Source: Clostridia bacterium (GTDB taxonomy: Bacteria > Bacillota_A > Clostridia > Christensenellales > Aristaeellaceae). Taken from it: 12,358 nt of DNA. Below the pieces are notes generated by a model. The model was given only the letters and a program-made list of their open reading frames with translations. It made no database searches and was not told where the DNA came from. The first letter of the stretch is position 1, and each line of letters opens with the position of its first letter. The stretch is from positions 1 to 12,358 of the forward strand of contig JAFUPO010000253.1 in NCBI GenBank assembly GCA_017481185.1, in the 5' to 3' direction. The position numbers were made by a program, and so were the translations under genes. Below, piece after piece: positions 6,351 to 12,358 of this stretch.

Positions 6351-7049
6351 TTACTTGATCTCAAACTTATAGCCTACGCCCCACACCGTGCGGATGTGCC
6401 AGCCCAATTCTTCGCAGCCGGGCAGCTTTTCACGCAGGCGCTTGATGTGCACATCCACCGTGCGGCTGTCGCCAAAGAAGTCAAAGCCCCACACTTGCTC
6501 CAACAGCTGCTCACGGGTGGACACCATGTTGGCATGGGAGGCCAGAAAATAAAGCACCTCCAGCTCCTTGGGAGGCATCTCCACAGGCTTGCCCTGGTAG
6601 TGTACCTCGTACTGGGAAAGGCTGATGGTCAGCCCCGGGAAGGAAACGGCGTCGTTCTTCTCCCTATCAGAGGCCTTCATTTGCGTGCGGCGCAGAACGG
6701 CCTTCACCCGGGCCACCAGCTCCTTGGGTTCAAAGGGCTTGGTGATGTAATCGTCTGCGCCCAATTCCAGCCCCAGCACCTTATCAAAGGTCTCGTCCTT
6801 GGCTGTGAGCATAATGATGGGGATCTGGCTGGTTTGCCTAACGGCCCGCAGAACCTGCCAGCCATCCATGCCCGGCAGCATCACATCCAGCAAAACCAGG
6901 CTGGGAGGCATCCGCCGAAAGGCGGCCAGGCCCTCATCACCCCGGTCTGCCAGGGTCACGTCAAACCCTTCCTTTTCCAGATACAACTGCACCAGATGGC
7001 TGATATTGGGGTCGTCATCCACCAGCAAAATATGCACCTTGTCGTTCAT
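6351..7049 (-). CDS. OmpR/PhoB-type response regulator
   Basis: A 232-residue, two-domain regulator. The receiver domain has the acidic pocket DDD (11-13), phospho-acceptor Asp55 in LLDVMLPGMDG, switch Thr82 in MLTAKDE, and Lys104 in DDYITKPFEPKEL. The C-terminal winged-helix domain shows the usual PKELEVLYFLASHA, STREQLLEQVWG, RTVDVHIKRLREKL and IRTVWGVGYKF. It is presumably phosphorylated by the adjacent kinase and binds direct repeats in promoters. ATG 7049 is supported by AGGAGGT about 5 nt upstream; a longer in-frame start at 7121 would translate through the palindromic repeat. It is the first gene of the cluster that continues through the kinase, chorismate mutase, aroK and the MATE transporter. 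PhoP, WalR or VanR identity cannot be claimed. Confidence 0.96.
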   Translation of the reverse strand: MNDKVHILLVDDDPNISHLVQLYLEKEGFDVTLADRGDEGLAAFRRMPPSLVLLDVMLPGMDGWQVLRAVRQTSQIPIIMLTAKDETFDKVLGLELGADDYITKPFEPKELVARVKAVLRRTQMKASDREKNDAVSFPGLTISLSQYEVHYQGKPVEMPPKELEVLYFLASHANMVSTREQLLEQVWGFDFFGDSRTVDVHIKRLREKLPGCEELGWHIRTVWGVGYKFEIK

Positions 7050-7075
7050 AGGCACCTCCTGAGTACGGAGTTTTT

Positions 7076-7119
7076 GCGAGAACCCTTTCCTTTTAGGAAA
7101 AAGTAAAGGGTTCTTTCGC
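7076..7119 (-). repeat. Family 1 palindromic element, copy 4 (degenerate, upstream of the response regulator)
   Basis: GCGAGAACCCTTT (7076-7088) pairs with AAAGGGTTCTTTCGC at the right end, with small bulges. The interior (TTCC, TTTTAGGAAAAAG) adds an A/T-rich stem. The TTTTTGCGAG left boundary matches copy 3, but the ATGAAG flank is not recognisable on the other side, so this copy looks decayed or truncated. It lies between mutS2 and the response regulator, before the latter's own ribosome-binding site. Confidence 0.7.
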
Positions 7120-7130
7120 AAATCATTACG

Positions 7131-7157
7131 TTACTTCAACGTTACCACCGTCACGCC
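7131..7157 (-). other. Detached in-frame C-terminal codons of mutS2
   Basis: Directly after the TAG, in the same frame, the sequence encodes GVTVVTLK and then TAA. These codons match the usual final strand of MutS2 Smr domains (GVTVVELK). They would be translated only by readthrough of the TAG, or in a strain where that codon is sense. Confidence 0.8.
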
Positions 7158-9488
7158 CTACTCGCCTTCACCGTAAACGCCCAGGCGGTAGCTTTTCACG
7201 TGGGGGTGGCGCTTCAAATGCTGCTGGATGCCAGCGCGCAAAATGCCGGTGCCCTTGCCGTGGATGATGGATACCTCCCCCAGGGCCGCCAGCACCGCTT
7301 CATCCAGGTACTGGTCCACCTGGGGCAAGGCTTCATCCAGGGCGCAGCCCCGCACATCCAATTCCATGGGCACGGTGCGGCTGGCAGCGCCGGTCTTTAC
7401 AAAGGTTTTGGTCTTTGGCTTGGGCGCTTCCTCCTTTACCAGCCGCAGCTGGGTCAGGTGCACCTTCATTTTCATAATGCCTGCCTGGATCTGCACCTCG
7501 CCCTTTTGATCGGGCTTAGACAGCACGGTGCCTTTGGTGTTCAGATGGATGATCTCCACCAGCTGCCCCACCTTTACATCCTTGGGGGGCGGGGTCACGT
7601 TGGTGGTGGGCATTTGCAGTCCTTCTGAAAGCTGGTCGATGCCCTCCTCCAGGCGCTTGCGCAATTGGGCTGCCTCATGGCCGGGGGTCATGCCCTGCTT
7701 TTTCATCTTTTTCAGGTCTGCAATGACCTCTTCAGATTCACGGCGGGCATTTTCCAGGATGCGCTTGGCCTCTTCCTTGGCTTTGCGCAGGTTCTTTTCC
7801 CGCTGCTGCTCCATCTCCTGGCGCAGCCGCTCGGCAGCGTCCCTTAAGCGAGAGGTTTCCCGGCTGGCCTCCTCGGCCAGGGCCCGCTCCTTTTCCGCCA
7901 CCTGCCGGTGATACTCGGCGTTGGCGATCACGTCTTCAAAGCGGATGGACTCCTTGGAAAGAAGCTCCCGGGCGTCGTCAATGATCGCGTCAGACAGCCC
8001 CAGCTTTTTGGAGATTTCAAAGGCGTTGGATTTGCCCGGCACGCCGATGGACAGCCGATAGGTGGGCCGGAGGGTCTCCACGCTGAACTCCACGGAGGCG
8101 TTTTCCACCCCGGGGGTGGACAGGGCAAAGGCCTTGAGTTCACTGTAATGGGTGGTGGCCAGGGTGCGCACCTTGCGCTTTAAAATGGTGGTCAATATGG
8201 CCTGGGCCAGGGCCGCGCCCTCGGTGGGATCCGTGCCTGCGCCCAATTCGTCAAAGAGCACTAGGTCAGAGGGGGTCACATTTTCCATGATGCCAACAAT
8301 ATTGGTCATGTGGCTGGAGAAGGTGGACAGGCTCTGCTCAATGGACTGCTCATCGCCAATATCCGCAAACACCTGGGGGAAGAAGGACAGCTCCGTGCCC
8401 AGATCCGCAGGCACCTGCAAACCCGCCTGAGCCATCAGGGTAAACAGGCCCACGGTTTTAAGGGTCACAGTTTTGCCGCCGGTATTGGGGCCGGTGATCA
8501 CCAGGGTGGAAAAATCCTTGCCCAGCCACAGGGTGGAGGGCACCACCTTTTTAGGATCGATGAGGGGATGCCGCCCCTTGATGATGGACACCCGGCCCTC
8601 CCGGTTCATTTTGGGGATGCAGCCGGTCATGTTCCGTGAAAGCTGGGCCTTGGCAAAGCAAAAGTCCAGCTCCGCCAGGAAGCCCACACTGTCGGTAAGG
8701 GACATGGCATAGGGGGCCACCTGGGCGCTGAGAGCTTGGAGAATTCTTTGAATCTCCTGCTGCTCCTTTACTTCCCATTCCTTGATTTCGTTGTTCAATT
8801 CCACCACAGCCATGGGCTCAATGAAGAGCGTGGCCCCAGAGGCGCTCTGATCATGGACCAGGCCCGGCACCATGGATCGGTGCTCCTGCTTTACCGGCAG
8901 CACATACCGGTCGTTGCGCAGGGTCACAATGGGGTCCTGCAAACACTTTTGATAGGTGGCGCTGCGCACCATGGCATTAAGCTTTTCCTTCACCTTTTCC
9001 GTGGCCCGGCGCATACTTTTGCGAATATTGAACAGCTCCGAGGAGGCCCGGTCCGCGATCTCATCCTCCGACAGGATGGCCTGGGAAATATCCTCCTGCA
9101 AATGAGGCACGGTGGTGATCAGCATGGCCTTCTGGGTCAGCCGAGGGGTGTTTTCACGCTCGGTGATCAGCGCCTTTTTTGCCCCCTGGCAGGCCCGAAG
9201 GAACACGGCGATCTCAAGCAGCGCCCGGGGGGCCAGGGTCGCCCCTTTATCCGCCAGGGCCAGGGCGGGCCGCACATCGGAAAAATCATAGAGGGGGTTG
9301 CCGCCCACGTAGTTCAAAACCACCAGGGCCTCCTCCGTTTCCTCCTGAGCCTCCTGCACCTGGGTGAAATCGTCGTAGGGAACCAGGGCACGGCATTTTT
9401 CCGCCCCCAGGGGGGTCAGGGCCAGGGAGGCCAGCTGCTCCCGGATCTTGGTGAACTCCAATACCCGAAGGGTCTTTTCAGTCATCAT
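7158..9488 (-). CDS. mutS2: Endonuclease MutS2, with a premature TAG near the C-terminus
   Basis: A 776-residue MutS2. The family acts on branched recombination intermediates and, in Firmicutes, on collided ribosomes, which it splits using its ATPase and C-terminal KOW/Smr region. Domains: core/lever (about 1-310), ATPase with Walker A GPNTGGKT (333-340) and Walker B LVLFDELGAGTD (409-420), long charged coiled coil (about 510-620), KOW-like segment (about 635-685), and Smr domain with ELDVRG (709-714) and IHGKGTG (742-748). The ORF stops at VYGEGE. Homologues normally continue GGxGVTVVELK; here TAG at 7158-7160 is followed in frame by GVTVVTLK and TAA at 7131-7133, so about nine residues are missing from the end. 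Start ATG 9488 has AAGGA 7 nt upstream and lies 10 nt after the U32 stop. Confidence 0.96.
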   Translation of the reverse strand: MMTEKTLRVLEFTKIREQLASLALTPLGAEKCRALVPYDDFTQVQEAQEETEEALVVLNYVGGNPLYDFSDVRPALALADKGATLAPRALLEIAVFLRACQGAKKALITERENTPRLTQKAMLITTVPHLQEDISQAILSEDEIADRASSELFNIRKSMRRATEKVKEKLNAMVRSATYQKCLQDPIVTLRNDRYVLPVKQEHRSMVPGLVHDQSASGATLFIEPMAVVELNNEIKEWEVKEQQEIQRILQALSAQVAPYAMSLTDSVGFLAELDFCFAKAQLSRNMTGCIPKMNREGRVSIIKGRHPLIDPKKVVPSTLWLGKDFSTLVITGPNTGGKTVTLKTVGLFTLMAQAGLQVPADLGTELSFFPQVFADIGDEQSIEQSLSTFSSHMTNIVGIMENVTPSDLVLFDELGAGTDPTEGAALAQAILTTILKRKVRTLATTHYSELKAFALSTPGVENASVEFSVETLRPTYRLSIGVPGKSNAFEISKKLGLSDAIIDDARELLSKESIRFEDVIANAEYHRQVAEKERALAEEASRETSRLRDAAERLRQEMEQQREKNLRKAKEEAKRILENARRESEEVIADLKKMKKQGMTPGHEAAQLRKRLEEGIDQLSEGLQMPTTNVTPPPKDVKVGQLVEIIHLNTKGTVLSKPDQKGEVQIQAGIMKMKVHLTQLRLVKEEAPKPKTKTFVKTGAASRTVPMELDVRGCALDEALPQVDQYLDEAVLAALGEVSIIHGKGTGILRAGIQQHLKRHPHVKSYRLGVYGEGE

Positions 9489-9498
9489 AGCGGTATCC

Positions 9499-11727
9499 TT
9501 ACTCCACCGGGCGCGTCCAGTGCCCAGCGGTGGTCTTGTCATGCTCAATGCCCATAAGGCTGTGCACAGGAATGAAGCCCTTTGCTTTCAAAGCAGCCTC
9601 CTGCTGCGTGAGATCCAGGGTGCGGCTGTTGTACACCCCCACCAGGCAGCCGGAAGGCAGCCGCGTGCGCAAAAGGGGGAAGCGCTCGCCCATCCGGTCA
9701 GTCAGGTGCTGGCCCGCCAAGGAGCTCGCAGCCCGCTGATCGCACAGGCGGCAGGCCGCATGGCCTTTTTTGAGGCCCAGGGCCGTACGGGCGGGGCAGT
9801 GGTTAAGCACCATCAGCCGCTGGGAGCCATAGGTGGTCACCAACAGGGGGTATCCCTCAAGGGCCTCCAGCTCCCGGCCTGTCAATTCCGGCGAGGCAAA
9901 GGCGAACTGGCAGCCCCAGTCGTACACCGCCTGGGCAGCCTCCCGGTTCATAATGGGAATCCCGGGCCCCGCCCCGTAGGGCACGGGCCAATCCATCCCC
10001 AACTGCCCCACGGTGCCCAGGGCCACCCCGGCAATGGGGTGCGCCTTGAGCCACTGGCATAATTTCTCCAGATAATCCTGGGTGCACTGGGGCGGCAGAA
10101 GAAGCCAGGCGCCTTCCGGCACGGCGAGGGAATCCAGCTCATAGCTTTCCGGCTCGTAAAGGGTGAGGTCAGCCTGCTCCTTGCCGGTGCGGGTGATCAC
10201 CGCTGAGACGATGGCCATTTTCGGCGGCTCCCGGTGAGGGAGCACCGTGGGAGAAAGGGGCTTTCGCCTTTCAAAGGCGGCGATGCGCGCTGCGGTCAGC
10301 TTTTCAAGCCCCTCCCGGCGGATGGCGTTCAGGGCGGAAACCGGCACAAAGGCGCCGGCAGTTTTGACGGCGACGCCCCCGCATTGGAAGGCTGTGCCGC
10401 CCATCTTCATCAGGGAAGCGGCAGCGCTTTCCTCGCTTAAGGGTCGGCTCTGGGCGGGGGATACGGTCTCCCCCGTTACGGTCACTTCGCTGATGCCGTC
10501 ACTTAGGCTCAGCTTCAAAGGATGCCCGGGGTAAGCCTCCAAGGCCATGGTTACTGGGATCAGGGGCGCTTTCATCCCCTGGGCGGCCTTCATCTGCTCT
10601 GCATCGGTGAGGCGCACCAGGCTGTCGCCAGGCTCTACAGGGCTGTCAGGCCGCAGGCGGATGCGGGCCGTTTGCCCAGCAAACACGTTGGGCCCTGCAT
10701 AAATGGCGTCGGTGTCCTGGCGGCCTCTGAACTGCAAGCCGTCCCCGTCGTGCAGATCCCGATCCAATAGCACCTGGGCGAAGCCGCCCTTCACCGCCAG
10801 CACCTTGCCCATGTTCAGGCCCTCGTGGTTCACCCGCTGGGGGTAGATGACCCCCGCGTCCTCATCTGCGGCGGCATAGCCGCCCATGAAGCCGCCCCGG
10901 TTGAAGATCTGCAAAAGGGCTTCCTTTTCGGCAAGATCCGCAGGGCGGAAGCGCTTGCTTTTTAAAGCGTCCAGAGCCTGCCGATAGCTGCTTGTCACTG
11001 TGGCCACATACTCGGGGCGCTTCAAGCGACCCTCGATTTTCAGGCTCCTAACCCCGGCCTTGTGAAGCTTATCCAGATGATCCCTTAAACAAATATCCCG
11101 GGGAGAAAGCAGTGCGCCCCGATAATCGCCCATGCGGTAATTCAGCCGACAGGGCTGGGCGCAGCGGCCCCGGTTGCCGCTTCGGCCGCCCACCATGGAG
11201 GAAAACAGGCACTGGCCGCTGACCCCCACGCATAATGCGCCGTGAACAAAGGTTTCCACCTCGATGCCCGTATCCGCGGCCTTTTTGATTTCCTCCAGCG
11301 AGCACTCCCGGGCCAGCACCACCCGGTCAAAGCCCCACTTTTTCGCAAACCTGGCCCCGGCGGCATTGTGCAGGCACATCTGGGTACTGGCATGGATGCG
11401 CAGGCGGGGGAACCTTTCGCGAATCAATTTCGCCACGCCCACGTCCTGCACAATCACCGCGTCCACGCCGATTTCTTCCAAAAGCCCCAGCACTTCAAGC
11501 ACCTGGGGCATTTCAGCCTCCTTGATCAGGATGTTCACTGTCACATGGACCCGCACATGGCTCAGGTGGCACAGGGCCACCGCCCGGCGCAGCTCCTCCT
11601 CGTTGAAGTTGCCCGCGCCCGCCCGTGCGCTGAAAGCTGTGTAACCCAAATAAACGGCATTTGCGCCGCTGTTCACCGCAGCCTCCAGGGCCTCAAAGCT
11701 GCCTGCCGGGGAGAGTAGTTCCATCAT
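9499..11727 (-). CDS. U32 family protein with C-terminal extension, RlhA-like
   Basis: A 742-residue protein. The N-terminal half is the U32 domain, beginning MELLSPAGSFEALEAAVNSGANAVY and carrying the full U32 signature at residues 158-177 (ETFVHGALCVGVSGQC). Cys166, Cys173, Cys189 and Cys193 are spaced as in U32 members that bind a 4Fe-4S cluster. Although named peptidases, characterised homologues such as RlhA and TrhP take part in hydroxylation of 23S rRNA or tRNA, so an RNA-modification role is more likely than proteolysis. The region after about residue 370 fits the DUF3656-type extension found in RlhA-like proteins (tentative). Two consecutive ATGs open the frame (11727 and 11724); neither has a Shine-Dalgarno, and a family 1 palindrome lies 16 nt upstream. 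The order zapA, U32, mutS2 is common in Clostridia. Confidence 0.92.
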   Translation of the reverse strand: MMELLSPAGSFEALEAAVNSGANAVYLGYTAFSARAGAGNFNEEELRRAVALCHLSHVRVHVTVNILIKEAEMPQVLEVLGLLEEIGVDAVIVQDVGVAKLIRERFPRLRIHASTQMCLHNAAGARFAKKWGFDRVVLARECSLEEIKKAADTGIEVETFVHGALCVGVSGQCLFSSMVGGRSGNRGRCAQPCRLNYRMGDYRGALLSPRDICLRDHLDKLHKAGVRSLKIEGRLKRPEYVATVTSSYRQALDALKSKRFRPADLAEKEALLQIFNRGGFMGGYAAADEDAGVIYPQRVNHEGLNMGKVLAVKGGFAQVLLDRDLHDGDGLQFRGRQDTDAIYAGPNVFAGQTARIRLRPDSPVEPGDSLVRLTDAEQMKAAQGMKAPLIPVTMALEAYPGHPLKLSLSDGISEVTVTGETVSPAQSRPLSEESAAASLMKMGGTAFQCGGVAVKTAGAFVPVSALNAIRREGLEKLTAARIAAFERRKPLSPTVLPHREPPKMAIVSAVITRTGKEQADLTLYEPESYELDSLAVPEGAWLLLPPQCTQDYLEKLCQWLKAHPIAGVALGTVGQLGMDWPVPYGAGPGIPIMNREAAQAVYDWGCQFAFASPELTGRELEALEGYPLLVTTYGSQRLMVLNHCPARTALGLKKGHAACRLCDQRAASSLAGQHLTDRMGERFPLLRTRLPSGCLVGVYNSRTLDLTQQEAALKAKGFIPVHSLMGIEHDKTTAGHWTRPVE

Positions 11728-11743
11728 AATACGAATGCTGAGG

Positions 11744-11822
11744 GCGAGGGGAAAACTTTCTTGAAAGAAAGATTTTCCCCTCGCGCTCCCCTTTCAAAGA
11801 ACTTCATTTAGGAGAGAAATGC
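11744..11822 (-). repeat. Family 1 palindromic element, copy 5 (immediately upstream of the U32 gene)
   Basis: The stem at 11744-11784 pairs GCGAGGGGAAAA with TTTTCCCCTCGC, with one bulged base and a CTTTCTT/AAGAAAG inner stem. The flank at 11785-11807 reads ATGAAGTTCTTTGAAAGG on the - strand, and GCATTTCTCTCC further out matches copy 3. It is oriented with the U32 gene, as copy 3 is with the kinase-family gene. Confidence 0.87.
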
Positions 11823-11853
11823 GTGAGGAGTCCGGGGATTCAGCCCATAGCAG

Positions 11854-11917
11854 CACCCGGAATCAAGCTGTGTCATCCGGGCGGATACAGGATCCATATG
11901 CCCCGCGTGTGGGGGAA
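11854..11917 (+). repeat. Shortened fragment of the family 2 / GGGCGGAT compound repeat
   Basis: It begins CACCCGGAATCAAG and contains TCCGGGCGGATACAGGATCC followed by ATATGCCCC. The same GCGGATACAGGATCC occurs at 12128-12142, but there about 35 further bases, including two hairpins, separate it from CATATGCCCC. This copy therefore looks like an internal-deletion version of the 12061-12194 unit. Confidence 0.6.
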
Positions 11918-11919
11918 GT

Positions 11920-11947
11920 TAAGAGTGAAGAACTAAGAGTGAAGAGT
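11920..11947 (+). repeat. Short tandem repeat, 14-bp unit, two copies
   Basis: TAAGAGTGAAGA occurs at 11920-11931 and again at 11934-11945, giving a 14-bp period (unit TAAGAGTGAAGARY). It is purine-rich, very different from the surrounding GC-rich hairpins, and has no coding frame of its own. Confidence 0.7.
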
Positions 11948-11963
11948 TTTAGTTTCTTATTTC

Positions 11964-12032
11964 CACCCGGAAGCAACCAGAACGAAGCGCATTGCTCCTT
12001 CGGGAGCTGGGGTCCAGGGGGTCACCCCCTGG
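11964..12032 (+). repeat. Family 2 bipartite hairpin repeat, copy B
   Basis: It opens with CACCCGGAAGCAAC, then GCTCC-TTCG-GGAGC (11994-12007), a hairpin with the very stable C(UUCG)G tetraloop. It ends with a perfect CCAGGGGG/CCCCCTGG stem (12014-12021 and 12025-12032). A further small CTGCG/CGCAG hairpin follows at 12040-12055. This is the best-preserved copy. Confidence 0.8.
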
Positions 12033-12060
12033 TCGGGCACTGCGTCCAGGCGCAGCCTGG

Positions 12061-12194
12061 CACCCGGAAGCAACCGTGCAAAAGGAGACTGCCCCTTCGG
12101 GTGCTGAACGGCGGCTCAGCCGCCCGGGCGGATACAGGATCCGCCCCTACAATACGCGGTGTAGGGGGGCATTGCATATGCCCCCGAAACGCTA
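12061..12194 (+). repeat. Family 2 copy C joined to a GGGCGGAT triple-hairpin unit
   Basis: It starts with CACCCGGAAGCAAC and has the TTCGGG loop region. The terminal hairpin is GGCGGCT-C-AGCCGCC (12110-12124), a different sequence from copies A and B in the same place. It runs straight into three consecutive hairpins: GGGCGGAT/ATCCGCCC (12126-12146), CCCCTACA/TGTAGGGG (12144-12167) and GGGGGCAT/ATGCCCCC (12165-12185). Adjacent stems share bases, so they compete and cannot all form fully at once. Confidence 0.75.
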
Positions 12195-12263
12195 CACCCG
12201 GAAGGAATTAGGCAAAAGGCTGTTGCCCCATCGGGAACCGAGCTCAGCCCTGGTCACCCCCTG
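12195..12263 (+). repeat. Family 2 repeat, copy D, overlapping the 3' end of zapA
   Basis: It begins CACCCGGAAGGAAT, keeps GGCAAAAGGCTGTTGCCCC and CGGGAACC, and ends in TCACCCCCTGG, the same right arm as copy B. The left arm of the last hairpin is eroded. The right arm contains the zapA stop codon and its last codons. Confidence 0.65.
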
Positions 12264-12358
12264 GCTTTGTTTCTTAGCTCCATCAAGTCCCGGCGCAGGC
12301 GGGTGTTTTCATCGTGGGCCTTCATCAATTCGTCAGCAATGTTCAAACAGGTAAACAC
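12254..12358 (-). CDS. zapA: ZapA-like cell division protein, C-terminal 34 residues (5' end outside window)
   Basis: Reading the - strand from the window edge gives VFTCLNIADELMKAHDEN, then TRLRRDLMELRNKARG and TGA at 12254-12256. The LNIADEL segment followed by a heptad-like coiled coil (ENTRLRRDLMEL) is typical of the ZapA C-terminus; ZapA dimers/tetramers bind and bundle FtsZ at the Z-ring. The identification rests on a short, coiled-coil-rich fragment, but it is backed by position: in Clostridia zapA frequently precedes the U32 gene and mutS2 found here. The last residues and stop fall inside a family 2 repeat arm, so the original C-terminus may have been altered. The frame is too short and incomplete for residue-level comparison. 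Confidence 0.7.
   Translation of the reverse strand: MFTCLNIADELMKAHDENTRLRRDLMELRNKARG

Noticed and set aside
9448..10062. A 204-codon + strand frame opposite the mutS2/U32 junction
   Set aside because: It runs across two well-supported genes on the other strand with no recognisable motif or start signal.
11854..12263. CRISPR array
   Set aside because: The repeats are irregularly spaced hairpins of different lengths, with no constant repeat-spacer pattern and no cas genes.
11819..12354. Two + strand frames of 130 and 120 codons between the U32 gene and zapA
   Set aside because: They consist of translated hairpin repeats, show no protein-like composition or ribosome-binding site, and one overlaps the ZapA-like coding end on the other strand.

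Overview
The window looks like a chromosomal core segment from a moderately high-GC Gram-positive anaerobe of the class Clostridia (Oscillospiraceae-like). This is inferred from two gene orders common in Firmicutes (relA followed by dtd; zapA, then a U32-family gene, then mutS2), from strong Shine-Dalgarno sites, and from intergenic spaces filled with short palindromic repeats of a kind I associate with gut Clostridia. No tRNA, rRNA, CRISPR array, transposase, phage gene or recognisable defence system is present.

Layout. Positions 1-1096 run on the + strand: the 3' end of the (p)ppGpp synthetase/hydrolase gene relA, then dtd (D-aminoacyl-tRNA deacylase). Everything else is on the - strand and is read right to left. 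It begins with the last 34 codons of a zapA-like cell-division gene at the right edge. Next come about 525 bp of stacked repeats, a U32-family protein with an Fe-S-type cysteine set, and mutS2. A five-gene cluster follows: response regulator, sensor kinase, chorismate mutase, shikimate kinase and MATE transporter. The RR/HK spacing is 10 nt with the chosen start, the next two junctions are ATGA overlaps, and the MATE gene starts 18 nt after aroK. About 300 bp of non-coding DNA with a good sigma-A promoter then precedes an amino-acid-kinase-family gene and ridA. ridA converges on dtd.

How the genes fit together. Most are housekeeping functions: stringent response and tRNA quality control, ribosome rescue/recombination control (MutS2), probable RNA modification (U32), aromatic amino acid synthesis (chorismate mutase, shikimate kinase), and enamine/imine detoxification (RidA). 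The unusual grouping is a two-component system translationally coupled to two shikimate/chorismate-pathway enzymes and an efflux pump.

Most noteworthy. (1) mutS2 ends at a TAG, the only TAG stop among the genes here. It is followed in frame by eight more codons that restore the usual Smr-domain C-terminus, then TAA. (2) Five copies of a palindromic element (family 1) sit at gene boundaries. Their stems differ in sequence but keep pairing, and a purine flank changes along with the stem. Two copies lie directly in front of start codons that lack a Shine-Dalgarno. (3) A second, multi-hairpin repeat family (family 2) abuts the 3' ends of relA and zapA in the same relative orientation and appears to supply the zapA stop codon.
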